Translations under genes and position numbers: made by a program
The notes under the pieces: model-generated
The model's database searches: none
Told to the model about the DNA's origin: nothing
The model's input: only the letters and a program-made list of their open reading frames with translations
Part shown: positions 34,330-46,502 of the stretch, piece after piece
Layout of the letters: every line of letters begins with the position of its first letter
Numbering within the stretch: the first letter of the stretch is position 1
Source of the DNA: Jacaranda mimosifolia
Taxonomy: Eukaryota > Streptophyta > Magnoliopsida > Lamiales > Bignoniaceae
Direction: 5' to 3'
DNA: 64,000 nucleotides
Assembly: GCA_018894105.1 (NCBI GenBank)
Contig: CM032121.1
Coordinates: 18,572,730-18,636,729 of the forward strand

Positions 34330-37300
34330 AGAAATTTAATTATCAAAATCTTCTTCCATCTTAGCATCAACATCCGCTTCGACATTTTCTACAGTTGTAA
34401 TTGTCTCATCAACAATAATTCCTTCGAATCCTTTCCTCACCCAACAAACATCCTCATTTTGCTTAGGAATGTGATCATCTAGTTGTAGCTTGCTATGTGG
34501 CTCAGCTTTAATTGTTGAATAAATATCATAATTATCTCTTCTTGACATAGTCACCATCACATTTCAATATGGCTCTAAAGGATCAACAATATACCAAACT
34601 TGTTGAGATTGACTTGCGAAAACAAAATGCTCATCAGTAGGTAAATTTTTATTATACCTTAGACGGTTAAAGTTTACAAGCATAAACTTGAACTCATCTT
34701 ATTTTAATCCCTATTCATTGTCAATCTAAGCATATTTAAAGATTAAGAACTGAGTATCTTTGTTGTATTGAATCTTGATTATATCATTTAAAACTCCATA
34801 ATAAGAGATATTTCCAGAGTGGGGATTTAAATCCTTCACACTAGCAAAGCTCAATGTATCTGCATATACTACAATCCTACTGCACTGAGTCTTCTTGTTC
34901 ACATCTTTACTTCTCACATGATATTGATATCCTCCAACTATGCATGCATTATATCTCTTTGCATGTTGAAATGGGCTATCAGCTAGAACAATTAATTCCT
35001 TGGAAAGGTGCATCTCAATACTTGTCTCAAACTTTGAACCTATATTTATTACTAATTGTTACATATTGTCATATAAAATATTCTTTTAATTTATGAGTAT
35101 TAATAATAGAAGATACTCATATAGGATTTAAACCACACTTGAAAAGTTTGACTGTGGATTAGTTGGATATCTCTAGGAGTTGCTCGTGGCTTTTCCCTTC
35201 TAATAGTTCCTTGATATATTCTACATGTTTGTCAAATATTTTGGAATTTAAAGATCAAAATACCTATAATAGTTTGGCCATTTCAGATTGCTTAGTCTCT
35301 ATATGGTGCTATTATATCAGTATTTGCTAGTGCATAACAATAAATCTTAAGCAATGAATCCTTGTTAGTGATACATCTTTTTCCTGCATGTAAACCCCAG
35401 CCTAAGTGATTATCTCTATCATAGTTGTGAGGTAATCGATTCTCCTTTGTTTCCAAATTATTGAGGTATATAGAACAAAAATTCATACATTATTCCATTA
35501 TATACCCTTGTGCAATTGAACTTTTAGGATGTGCTCGATTGTGCACATATTTCTTGAGGGTAGACAGATACTTGACTAATTAACACATGTTCAAGATGGA
35601 TAAGAATCATTTAAGTATTTCTATTTAGATAAGTAATGGCTAAATAAACACTAAACTTACCTCTCAATGGGATACATCCATCGAAATTGAACAGACCCAG
35701 CTAATAATGCCTCTTCTGCCAAATGTACGGGTAAGTGCTCTATTATGTCGAAGAAGGTTGGAGAAAATTTTTCTTGAGATGGCAAAGCATGAGGGTAATT
35801 CGTTCTTGAATTTTCTCCAATTCAAGTTTATTGTTCATCTTAGAGCATATTATCCTAAAAAAGTTGCTTAATTTTATTAAAACGTCAACAACATTCTTAG
35901 GTAATGTTCTACACACAACAATTGGAAGTATTTTTTGCATGAGAATGTGATTATCATGGCTCTTTAGACCCCATATGGTATGCTTCTCTAATTGTACATG
36001 GCTAGATATATTGGACGCATATCCATCAGGAGGTCTCAAACTCTTTAGAACACCACAAAATATATTCTTTTCTGTATTACTCATTGTAAATGATGAGGCA
36101 GGTAAATAAAAACCTTCAGCAGCCCTTGGAATTAGGTGTAAAGAACTCCTAATTTTTAAAAGTTGGAGATCCTTCCTAGCATTAAGGTTGTCCGTTGTTT
36201 TACCTTTAACACCTAGCAAGGTAAAGAGTATGTTGTCACACACGTTCTGTTTGATATGCATGACATCAAGGTTGTGCCGAACAAGATTTCCAGCCTAATA
36301 TGGCAACTCAAAGAAAATACTTCTCTTTTTCCAAATAGTTTCTATGTTTTCATCAGTTTTTCTTTTCTTTGCAAAATGCTTGTCATTTTTTTCCATCCAC
36401 CTCATTTTTGAATCTGCTTTTTTGTATTAAGTAGCTACATTCTCTAATGGTTGTAGTAACTCCATCTCTAAAGGTGGAATTGGCTTGTGACTTAGTTCCA
36501 CTGTCCCATCAAAAGATACTCTATCCCTGTGAAATCTATGACCAATAGGTAAGAACCGACAATGACCACAATAACAAAACTTATGCTCATTCTCAAATAT
36601 TTGGATCTAGTCTCTTCACTGTAATTAGGACAAGCAAAATTACCTTTTGTACTTCAACTTGATATATTACTATAGCTTGGAAAATCAGTAATTGTCCACA
36701 ATAGTGCAACATAAAATTGGAAAACTTGATTAGTTGAGGCATCATAAGTTTGCACTCCACAACTCCTTTAATTCCTCAATGAGAGGCTACAAAAACGCAT
36801 CAATTTTATTTCCCGATCATTTGGGCCCATCAATGATAACAGACAATATTAATGAAGGTTGCTTCATGCAAAGCCAAGAAGGTAAATTATATATCATAAG
36901 CACAACTGGCCATATATTGTTACTTACATTCATTGTTCCAAATGGATTGAATCCATCTGTTGCTAAGCCAAGTCTAACTTTGCTAATTTCACTCGTAAAT
37001 GTTGCATTTCCCTCATCAAAATTTTTCCATGCTTGGCTATCAATGGGATGTATAAGTGTTCCATTATCTATTCGCTCTTCTGCATGCTATCTCATAAGAA
37101 AAGTGGTCTTTGATGACATGAATAATTTCTGTAATCTTGGCTTCAATGGAAAGTACCTCATCCATTTTGTTGCTATTTTTCTAACCTCATCTTTGTATCT
37201 AGATTCGCCATAGATTTCACATTTATCCAACTTCACATCTTCACCTCTGAACAATATGCAATTATTAGAACACGCATTAATAATATTAAATGTAAAGACC

Positions 37301-37904
37301 AATTCAGTTGCTATTTTATTGGCTTTATAGTAGTTAGTTGGCAAATTTACATCTTCAAGGAATGATTCTCTTAATAATTAAGTAGTAAGTCAACTGAGTT
37401 ATTAGACCAATGACAGAGCACCTTTACATACAGCAATCGAGCAATAAAAGATAGTTTTGTTTGCTTTCTACATCCTGGAAACAACTCAGTCTCAGCATCT
37501 CAAAATAATTTAAGGAACCTCTTTGTTTCTAGATCAGCCCCGTTTTCATTCTGGTCATGCCCGTATCTATATCTTTATCAGAAATTCTCGTTGCATCACG
37601 TAGCGTATCGTCATGTCATCCTTCCTCCTAATTGGTTATATTCAACATCTTCATTTCTATGAAATGGGACATACATTTTGCCTTGGCAAGTCCAATTCTT
37701 ATATGTAGGATCAAATCCATCTCAAAGGCAATGCAACATAACATCTTCACGAATCTTACTGAAATGATTTCAACATTTTCTACAGGGGCAACATATTCGG
37801 GAACCACTTTGCTTACCCAAAAATGCAAAATCTAAGAATTTAGCAACTCTATGGACATATCCATGAGATAGATGATTAGATGAATCAATCCAACTTTTGT
37901 CCAT
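34330..37904 (-). pseudogene. CACTA transposase, TNP2 type
   Basis: ATG at 37904-37902 opens MDKSWIDSSNHLSHGYVHRV, the transposase-associated zinc domain, with CCPCRKC and HCL further on (to about 37660). The Tnp2 core follows: NCILFRGEDVKLDKCEIYGE and RYFPLKPRLQKLFMSSKT at 37280-37100, then VRLGLATDGFNPFG near 36980-36940. DUF4218 is at 36261-35650 (MHIKQNVCDNILFTLLGVKG; CRTLPKNVVDVLIKLSNFF; a frameshift; FFDIIEHLPVHLAEEALL). DUF4216 is at 35013-34726 (KRYNACIVGGYQYHVRSKD; SFASVKDLNPHSGNISYYGV). The C-terminus ends near 34340. All domains are in family order, but many stops and frameshifts show a dead gene. A large antisense frame at 36734-37213 is a shadow. Confidence 0.9.
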
Positions 37905-39841
37905 TTTGAAATATCTTTTTCTTTTTGTAGACTGCTACAATTGCATTCAAATATTATTCATAAGGAATGGTTTTAGAAAGATAAAACATAAAACTAAAAG
38001 AATTAATTATAAGAGATATACCTAGAACAAATTTAGAGGTTTGCCGAGAGAATAATTGCTTTAGTATAAGCTACCTAAACTTTGTTAACTTAAATTTACC
38101 TATATAAGAGAATATGTCTGATCAAATCACAAGCATAAATTATTTATCATCTTATATGTTGTTTAAATACTATAAATAAAGATCAAGCTCACATACAATT
38201 ATAAATCAAAGGTCAATTTCAAATTCGGCTCTATAACCCAGCAAATATCTGGTTTCTTCAAAAGAAACAACCCAAGAAAAGGGATTATTAGATCTCATTC
38301 TCTGTAATCAATAATGAATGGTAGTACTGAACACAAGGGGCAAAAGTATTTTAAAACAAATTCCCAGATGATGGGCACTAGAAAATTTTTGAGGTTCAGA
38401 TTTAGAGATCTAAAAAGGAGAAAAAAGGCTTCTTAAGTTGAACTACTTGACAGGGACTTTGGGTTGGGATTTGCAGTGTAAATTCCATGAATGCATAAGC
38501 AAAAATAAGCTGATTACAACAAAAAATGGAGTTTTTTCTAGTGCTTGAATTTGAATAACCCACTTGTACTAGTAATGTTCCAATGGTAATACATAGATAT
38601 TGAAGCAGTGAAATTAAAGTCTTAGCAGAAAGTTCAAACCCATGATGAACTAGAGCAACAGTACGTATACCTTTTATTATTTGTTTAAAATCCTAAATAC
38701 TTGGGATTGACATAACGTACCAAATTTTACAAATTGGTACAACTTTATCAATTTATATTACTACATTTAATGACAAAGGTAGGAGACAACTAACAAAGTT
38801 CATATGCCAATAGATGGAAAAATTTCACACCTTAGTATTGAGGAAAGTATGTTGTGGCTTGTCTCTTATATAAACCAGTTAATTTTCCAAAGCAATATGC
38901 AAAAGGTAAAAAAGTGATTATTCTAATGTCATTCATTGCAACAATAATATCAGAAAAACTTTTTATTAAAGTATATTCCAGTTTAATTTTTATCAAAAAA
39001 TTTTACTCACATCAATGTGATCAAGCTAGAGAACTCCAATATGAAAGAGATCCACTGATGTATTCAAGCTTACTCTTTTACATGCCTGATCAAAGCATCA
39101 TATGCATACAAATAAAGATTCTTTAAGATAGGAAAATTATCTCTTTTGGTAATTAATATGTAGTCTAGGGAGCTATATCCTAGAACAAGTAAAAATAATA
39201 TTATATTATAATTAACATCGTTGGAAACGAGTAGAGCAATTGATGGATTTTTAATGTCTATTCATATTAAAATTAGATTTTTTTTTGTCTGTCCATGTCT
39301 AAGATTCAGCAAGCAAACATCCATATTTAACATCAATGCATTAGAAGAATAAGGAATCACGAACCATTGAAACTCAACAAACCATCACAAACCATTCAGA
39401 GTATTAAAGCCTTTTTTCGGCTGATAAGGAGATGGAAAGCATGCATTTTTTTTGTTGAACTCAGATTAGTGAACTATTCAACCATTACAACTCATTACCC
39501 CTCAATGCTTGTTTCTCCACTATAAGCTGCATTGCACTCTTAATAGGACTCTCCTATAGATTGAATCTCTCAAGTCAACTGATGGAGTGTGCAAAGCCAT
39601 TAGTTTAGCTTTTATTCTGCTGTTTCAGAAACAACATAACACTCTAACAATGCTTAATATATACACATACACATTTGGTACTTACAAGAAGGAAGAGCAC
39701 CAAAGATATAAACAACGAATTAAGTTGCAAGTTTTCTTTAAGTTGTAACCTATAATAAAAATTGATAGATAGAAATGACAAGCTAGGAGTACAAACACTA
39801 TGGTTTAAATTTCATCAACCCAAAATCCATACATTTATCAA
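37905..39841. other. CACTA 5' non-coding region
   Basis: Upstream of the transposase start, no protein-like frame on either strand. Probably promoter, leader and decayed DNA of the element. Confidence 0.5.
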
Positions 39842-40144
39842 CTTAGATGATGTTTGGCTATATTTATTTAAACATCTTAAAGATCTTACATCATATAAGA
39901 TGCTTTGAAACTTGTAAGATGTAATGACAATTTTGTAAACATGATTAAAATCAAAAGAGTTTGTTAGGATTATAAAAGTAAATTAGAAACTCTTTATTTT
40001 TTTTAAAAAAAGGAGTTTATAAGATGCTAACAATATCTTATTTGAGAGTTTATAAAATCTTTTTCTACTTAAAAAATTGATGAAAATTTTTATGACATCT
40101 TATAAGCTATAAGATGTTTTGAAAAGTTTATAACCTCAACCATA
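39842..40144. mobile_element. MITE-like element, copy 2, inside the CACTA
   Basis: Left end TTAGATGATGTTTGGCTA; right end, reversed, TAAGATGGTGTATGGTTG. Shares the inner block AGAAACTCTTTATTTTTTTT and GAGTTTATAA with the copy at 29692-30164. Non-coding. No clear target duplication seen. Confidence 0.5.
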
Positions 40145-40516
40145 CACCATCTTAATATATCTCATATCAAAACATATATATATATATATAGTACTTAATT
40201 TTGAAGGTTGAGACGAAGAACATTAGTTCATCCTTCTAGGTTAGTAAGCTTTAAGTTATAATGGAAAAATGTACTAGACTACAAAATGGAGAGGAAAAAA
40301 TAAGCAAGTGGGAATTATGCATCTTATTTCCATAAGTAGACACTTCTTAAATATTACCTGAATTTGTTGGGTAGAAAACAAAAAGTTAATAGAGAGAAAG
40401 TAACAAATAAAAGCACAAACTTGAGTAAAGGACTTATGGCAGTAGCAACAACCTGAAGTACTAAACATCCTAAAGTATTTAGGCTCTATTAGTTTAAGTA
40501 ACAACAAATTACAAAC

Positions 40517-40540
40517 AAAAAAAAAAAAAAAAAAAAAAAA
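40517..40540. repeat. Poly(A) run of 24
   Basis: Uninterrupted A run following ACAAATTACAAAC. It might be the tail of an unrecognised minor retrosequence; nothing upstream supports this further. Confidence 0.9.
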
Positions 40541-40739
40541 TTTCATAATGAAACTAATATTAAAGTTTACAATACAATTAATACCACAAGAGCTTATCCT
40601 TGTCAATTAACTCCAAACATAACAATCAAATAAGGGGACCCAATTACAATCCCCAGTCCGAAACATCATTTTTCAAACAAAAGCCCAAAATGTAGCAACA
40701 TGCAGAATACTTGGAAAAATCATAAACCAAACTAGATTA

Positions 40740-41429
40740 AAAGGTCCCTTGGAAGGGTTGACGCAGCTGGCATCTTGAGAGATGAAAACTGTGGGGTTAT
40801 TTTTGCTTATCTTCATCCGATGGGGCCTAAAAATAACATTTATGCGAAGCTATTTGTCGTTAAGTGGGGATGGAAATTTGTGCGGATAGGGGCTTGGTCA
40901 ACATAAGTCTTGAGTTAGATGCCCTAGTGGTCATTCACTTGATCCAGGAGACCCAACACCACCACTGGTCCTTTGTTCATTTAATCACATGTATAAAAAA
41001 GCTCAGTTGCATCACTAATGCTAGCTTCAATCACATTTATAGAGAGGGAAACATAGTGGTAGGTGACTTAGCTAAACGGGCAGCATGTTTGGAGAGAGAA
41101 ATAATACTTAACTTTGAAGGCCTGCCAGCTAGAACGAAGAAATTACTAAGGATGAAGGAGCTGGATTTTCCCTACTTCCGGACAAAATGAACATGAAGAT
41201 GGCTGTTGATTTCTTTTGAATAGCTTGAACTTATTGTATAGTCATTCTAAGGGCCTAGATTATAGTGATGTATAGGAAATGTTTCCTTTCTTTTGTCCTT
41301 TTTTGTTTCTTATTGCTCATATAATTTATCATCATTGTAACCTTTCTTTAAATTAATATACAGGTAAGGGTTCTTCGCCTAAACCCTCCGCACACTATGA
41401 TTTTCAATTAGAAAAAAAAAAGAAGAAAA
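40740..41429 (+). mobile_element. 5'-truncated LINE, RNase H tail, inside the CACTA
   Basis: About 690 bp flanked by the direct repeat AACTAGATTA (40730-40739 and 41431-41440). The plus strand encodes the last part of an RNase H domain: GRVDAAGILRDENCGVIFAY near 40756, a frameshift near 40860, then ISLELDALVVIHLIQE and NHIYREGNIVVGDLAKRA in 40864-41190, ending at the TGA after FRTK. An untranslated end of about 200 bp and an A-rich tail follow. Only the 3' end of the LINE was copied in, as usual for target-primed integration. Confidence 0.88.
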
Positions 41430-41440
41430 AAACTAGATTA

Positions 41441-42306
41441 GAAATAGTCCAACCTTGACTATATGTAATAACTTTTAGGACATAGAGAGATTCAAGCACA
41501 CCCACAAACAAAATACCCAAGAATACACACAAATGAAACTTATCTTCTATTGTTACTGTTTCAAAATAACAAAAAGGAAAAAAATCATAATGCCCTAAAA
41601 ATAGAAAAAAGAGGAACCCATATCAAAATGGAAATGCATTATAACAAATGAGCTAAAATTTCAAACATAACTAAAGAAACATTGCTACTCACCTTGGATA
41701 TTCTCAATCGGATTAATGTTGTGAACTTAACCCATATCTAGTACTTACTTCTCTAAAATCTCTAGGCTTTAGCCGATTAAAAGAGGGGGGGGGGATGAAT
41801 GGGTATGTGGATTTTGGGCCGAGAAAATACGAAAATGAATGGGTTTAGGAAGAAAAGTGAAGTTGAAGAAGCGGGTGTAGTTTTCTAAAGAAAGAAAAAT
41901 AAAGATGGAATAGAAAAATCGAAGAAGAAAAAATCAACATTACAATTAGAAGATAAAAAAGGAAAATTAAATTCATGACTGAGAGAAAAATGAAAATAAA
42001 AAAGTAAAAAATTGTTGAATTTTTTAAAATATTAAAACATAAAAATTTGGGTGGGAGAAAATTTAGCTATAGCAAAATCAAATCTTTTTTTACTACGGTA
42101 AAATGCCATTTTTGCTACGAAAATTATAGTATAGAAAAAAATATTTTTTACTACCTAACTTAGGCGTAGTAAAAAAATGATACTACGTCATTTTGGATCG
42201 TTTTTTGTCACATAGTACTTTTCAGAGTAAAAAAGTGCCTTTTAGAGCAGTACATTTACCGTAGTAAAAAAAACTCGTAATAAAAAGTTTTTTTTTTCTT
42301 GTAGTG
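41441..42306. repeat. Right subterminal region of the CACTA element
   Basis: Contains a G10 run (41785-41794), A-rich DNA and, from about 42060, repeated TTTGCTACG / GTAGTAAAAAA / TACGGTAAAATG motifs up to the TIR. No coding region. Confidence 0.7.
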
Positions 42307-42666
42307 CCCTCAAAAATCGAATCAGACATAATTTACATTTATATACAATATATAGTTAGATATTTAAAACTATTAATGTTCTTCTAGCTAGTTAATAATT
42401 CTATACCTTATTTTAATAACTAAACAATTAATTGACCTTGATCTCACTAAAAAAAATTGAGTTTTAATGACTGCACACTACGATCACTAATTAGTGACCA
42501 TTTAATAATTGATCAGTGATCAATTTAAATATAATTTTAAAAATTAGTGACTACATCAATGGTCACTAATTTGATCACTGATTAATAATCAAATTATTTT
42601 TTGTCACTAATTTGTGATCAAATTTTCTTTCGATCATTGATTTATTTTCGATTAATAATTGATAAC
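42307..42666. other. Flank with a possible second CACTA-like MITE fragment
   Basis: From 42445 (CACTAAAAAAAATTGAG) to 42666 the DNA is full of short palindromes such as ATCACTAATTAGTGA and TTGATCAGTGATCAA and of GTCACTAATTTGTGATC repeats. This could be a small inverted-repeat transposon cut by copia D. No matching right end is visible, so this stays tentative. Confidence 0.35.
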
Positions 42667-43154
42667 TGTTACAAATAAAGCACAAAGCAGAAACACATAA
42701 AAGAAAAAATCAAGTAAACAAATTTATATGGTTCACCCAATTAGGTTACATCCACAAGCAAGAAGAGAGGAATTTCACTAGATTGTTAGCGATGACAAAA
42801 GGCTTACAAAAGGATCTCCCAAAAAGGCAAAGAAAAAGAACGAAAGTGCTCTCTAAAAATTCTGCTGCTGAAACCCTTCAAAATAATAAACATAAAGAAG
42901 TTTTCAAAACAAAACTTCCGGTAAGCTTGGGCTCAAACAAATTTGAGTTGCGGCTTAAACTTGTGCTCAGGCTCTACTGTTTTTGAGCCATTGCACAAGA
43001 TATTCAGTCTAATTTTCTCAATCCTGCAAGTTATGCACTGGAGCTAAAAACACTCAGTCCAAAGAACTTTTAAGCTACAAATACAAAAATATTCACCTTG
43101 GATCAAAAGTTCAAGTCACAAATGCACCTCAACCCAAAAACCAAATAGTAAACA
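42667..43154 (-). repeat. 3' LTR of copia D
   Basis: About 488 bp. The plus-strand edge at 42667 is firm because it matches the 5' LTR at 46140; the other edge (TGTTTACTATTTGG on the minus strand) is inferred from the purine tract GTGGAGAGTTAAAGAGGA at 43172-43155 and cannot be checked against the truncated 5' LTR. Confidence 0.7.
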
Positions 43155-43189
43155 TCCTCTTTAACTCTCCACAAAACCTTTAAGGGTAA

Positions 43190-43870
43190 TCAATTAGAAC
43201 AACTCATTTGCACCAAATCCAAGTAATGCTTGATCTTGTGCATAGGCACTGGCTTCGCCATCATGTCAGTTGGATTGTCTTCACTAGCTACTTTAGCAAC
43301 ATGAACTTCACTACTAGATATACGATCACAGACAAAATGGTACCGTATGTCAACGTGCATGGTCCTCTCATGAAACATTTGATTATGTGTAAGATGGATA
43401 GTACTCTGACTATCATAGTATACTGAAGGAACCTCCACCTCAAGTCCCTAACTACGAATTAAACCTTTCAACCACGAAGCTTCTTTTATTGCATCAGTGA
43501 CTGCTATATACTCTACTTCTATAGTCGATAAGGCAACTATAGGCTATAAAAATAGCCTTCCAAATAATGGCACCACCAAACAAAGTGAAAATATATCCAA
43601 TGAGTGAATGGCTTCTATCCAAGCTACTAGCAAAATCAGAATCAACATATCCAACAATTCTCTTATTTTATGGCGGCTTCACCAAAACCCAAGTCTTATT
43701 TTTGTGTAGAGACTCAATTTCCTCTGTCAGAGCCCCAATCCATTATGTTGATTCCCTACAAGAAGTAGCATCCAAAAATGAAACTGAAACTGGCTCATTA
43801 GAAATTGTTTCCCAGCAACAGTCAAAGCATAAGCAACCAAATCTGTTTCTGTGTATCTAAGAGGTGACTT
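43190..43870 (-). pseudogene. copia D reverse transcriptase/RNase H remnant with large deletion
   Basis: Near 43790-43690 the minus strand reads IGALTEEIESLHKNKTWVLV, the very start of the RT domain. It is followed almost at once, near 43650, by IVGYVDSDFASSL, which belongs to RNase H. Most of RT, including the catalytic aspartates, is missing. RNase H ends at 43438-43190 (VPSVYYDSQSTIHLTHNQMF; DNPTDMMAKPV). Confidence 0.88.
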
Positions 43871-45283
43871 AATCCGTCTTCTCTGCTTGTCTCTAGCAGT
43901 ATATCATAGCTTAATAGGTGTAGTAGATATCTCATGTGGAACAGAATCATCAGAGGTGAAAACTTGTAGAATAGGAGGTGGAATGTGGACCTCCAACTCC
44001 ACCCACTCGGGTGATCTATGAGCACCTGTATCAAACTCAACAACACTGTCCTTTTTAGGACTAATCATAGCAGATTCATAAAAAATAATGCCTTTATTGG
44101 TTACCACTTTATATGTTTTAGGATGCAAGACCCTAAATCCCTTAATTCCTATAGTATAACCGAGAAAAATATATTTTCTAGATCTAGGTTCCAATTTTCC
44201 TTCGTTGATATGTATATAAGTAGGACAACCAAATATTCTAATATTAGAATAATCAGATGTATTACCAGACCATACCTCCTCAGCAGTTTTCAAATCAATC
44301 ACTATAGATGGAGAGCGATTCAACAAGTAACAAGCAGTAGAAACTGTCTCTACCTAGAAATCTCTAGATAACGCAGCATTAGAGAGCACACAACAGACTC
44401 TTTCTATCAGAGTTTGGTTTATCCGCTTAGTAACACCATTTTGTTGTGGCGTCCCAACAACTGTACAATATCTCACAATGCCAGCTTCCTTACATAATTT
44501 TCAAATTCTCTAGAATAGAACTCCAAGCTATTATCAGCGTGAAGATGCTTTATCTTCTTTCCAATCTATTTCTCAATCACTGTCCTCCACTACTTAAACA
44601 TAGCAAAGACATCATTTTTTTGCTTCAAAAGAATGCCCAGACTTTGCTAAAGTAATCATCGATGAAAGTCAGCATAAATCCAGCACCGCCCTTAGAGGGC
44701 ACCCTGGATGGATCCAAAGATCTGAATAAATATAATCAAGCCTCTCTTTGGTCTTGTGAACTCCTTTACTGAAACTAGTTCTTTTATGCTTCTCAAAGAT
44801 ATAATGCTCACAAAAATGTATTTGAGAAGTGCTCTGCCTACAAAGTAAGCCCCGCTTACTTAGAATGGTAAGTCTTCGCTTGCTCATTTATCCCAAACGA
44901 ATGTGCCACAATTTTGTAATTTGAGACTCCGATAATGTGGAAGACAAAACTACAGCTCCACCTAAAATAGTAGAACCCTACAAAATGTACAAACTACCAC
45001 TGGTTTTAACATTTTTCATGACAACAAGAGCTCATTTGGAAACTTTCAACACACATTCTGAGCCAGTGTACTTATATCCAAGGGCATTAAGAGTACCCAA
45101 GGATATAAGATTCTTCTTTAAATCCAAAATGTGCCTCACTTCTATTAATGTCCTGACAATACCATTATACATTTTGATTTTAATTGTCCCTTTCCCAACA
45201 ACTTTGCTAGTAGCATCATTACCCATAAAAACTACTCCAATGAGTTGTTCACATGTTGAGCACCAATCTCTATTAGGACACAT
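43871..45283 (-). pseudogene. copia D protease end and integrase
   Basis: 45283-45032 holds the protease C-terminal/linker part ([36 protein letters not shown]). 44887-44669 holds the integrase zinc-binding part (CEHYIFEKHKRTSFSKGVHK, then LDYIYSDLW). 44326-43904 holds the integrase end (MLNRSPSIVIDLKTAEEVWS; IRIFGCPTYIHINEGKLEPR; IFLGYTIGIKGFRV). The catalytic core lies in broken frames between 44660 and 44330. Confidence 0.88.
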
Positions 45284-45328
45284 ATGTCAGGAACAAGTGG
45301 TATCCATAATCCAAGCATCATCTAATTT

Positions 45329-46120
45329 TTAACCATTAGAACTAACCAAAAGTGCACCTCCTCCACTATTAGTCTCTACAACACTAGCTTCACCAGTTTT
45401 ACTATTTTCATTCTCTAATTTTCTTTTCAGTTTCCAACAGTCTGCCTTGACATGTCCTTTCTTCTTACAGTGGTTGCACCTAATTGGCTTACTTGACCGC
45501 AATTTATCTCTCAGTTTGTTGCTATAGGAGTTTTTCTTCTCAGTTTTACCCTTATCAACAAATCCATCACCCTGATTTTCAGATACACTTGCAATAATTT
45601 CACCATTAATTGAGTACTTGCTCAACAAGGCTTCCTGAACATCCTTCAACGTAATATTATCTCTACCATACGAGAATGTATCTTGAAAATTGGAATAAAC
45701 ATTCACATTAAGATTCTCCAAATCAATAACAATAATTTTGAAATTATCAATGTGAGTTTGAATAGAAATACCTTCAACCATTTTGCAAGAATAAAGTTGC
45801 TACTTTAATCGTAATTTTTTGGTCAAATTTTTTTTCATACAAATCTCTTCTAACTTATTCCATAGCCGCATCCCTTTCTTTCAGAACGTCCTATAAAATC
45901 TCATTGGAAAGATGCAATTGTATCTGTGCAATAGCTTTTCTGATGACTTTATCTTTCTTCTCATCAACCTAGTCTGTAGGCATCTTTGATTTCCTTAACA
46001 GAGAGTCCTCCAAATTCATTTGTGTAAGAATCACATTCATCCTTATTTTCCTTAAAGAAAATTGAGTCTTACGTTCAAGTTTCTCAATTTCATGCTTTAT
46101 GGAAGCCATCCCAATACCGA
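45329..46120 (-). pseudogene. copia D gag
   Basis: The N-terminal part is in 46110-45969 with a frameshift (MASIKHEIEKLERKTQFSLR). The long frame 45781-45329 has a Gag capsid segment and an intact zinc knuckle CNHCKKKGHVKADC, followed by WKLKRKLENENSK. The knuckle would bind element RNA. This organisation is TNT1/Tork-like, a guess from the spacing only. Confidence 0.85.
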
Positions 46121-46136
46121 TAGCACCCCAATACCA
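46121..46136 (-). other. Primer-binding site of copia D
   Basis: Minus strand reads TGGTATTGGGGTGCTA three bases after the LTR; the first six bases match the initiator-Met tRNA complement, the rest has diverged. Confidence 0.75.
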
Positions 46137-46139
46137 CTT

Positions 46140-46502
46140 TGTTACAAATAAAGAACAAAATAGAAACACATAAAAGAAAATTTCAAGACAAAATTTTATG
46201 TGGTTCACCCAATTAGGTTACATCCACGGACGAGAAGTGAGGAATTTCACTAGATTGTTAGAAGTGCCAAAAGGCTTACAAAAGGATCTCCTAAGAAGCC
46301 AAAGAAGAAGAACAAAAGTGCTTTCTAAAAATTCTGTTGTTGAAACCCTTCACAACAATAAACATAAATAAGTTTCCAAAATAAAACTTCAGTCGAGATG
46401 GGGCTTAAACTTTTAAGCCACAACACAAAACATTCAATCTAATTTCATCTGTGGTGGAGCTCAAAAAACCTTGAGTTGGAGCTTAGAACACTCAGTGTAA
46501 AG
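46140..46502 (-). repeat. 5' LTR of copia D, truncated by E
   Basis: Matches 42667 onward for about 360 bp and stops abruptly where the LTR of E begins (TGAAAGGCAAG on the plus strand). The last five bases, TAAAG, should be repeated beyond the far end of E. Confidence 0.85.

Larger units (their letters stand above)
31297..42306 (-). mobile_element. CACTA (En/Spm) DNA transposon, 11.0 kb
   Basis: Left end CACTACAAGAAAAA at 31297; right end, read on the minus strand from 42306, CACTACAAGAAAAA. The 3-bp target duplication is CCC on both sides (31294-31296 and 42307-42309). Transcribed on the minus strand are a TNP2-type transposase (37904 to about 34330) and a second gene (34125 to about 32246). 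Both subterminal regions are rich in short repeats. Two later insertions, a LINE tail (40740) and a MITE (39842), lie in the right part. The transposase has many stops, so this copy is not autonomous as it stands. Confidence 0.95.
42667..46502 (-). mobile_element. Ty1/copia retrotransposon D, RT-deleted, interrupted by E
   Basis: Minus strand: 5' LTR fragment (46140-46502), PBS, gag, protease, integrase, a fused RT/RNase H remnant, 3' LTR (42667 to about 43154). The LTR start TGTTACAAATAAAG (plus-strand reading) is shared by both LTRs. The right LTR stops at 46502, where element E begins; its rest should lie beyond the other end of E, outside the window. Confidence 0.9.

Noticed and set aside
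36734..37213. 159-codon plus-strand frame, the longest on that strand in the region
   Set aside because: It lies opposite the recognisable Tnp2 domain of the transposase and its sequence is the antisense of that domain; it resembles no protein.
40274..40606. 110-codon minus-strand frame
   Set aside because: Crosses a run of 24 A (poly-Phe when read in reverse) and has no recognisable content.
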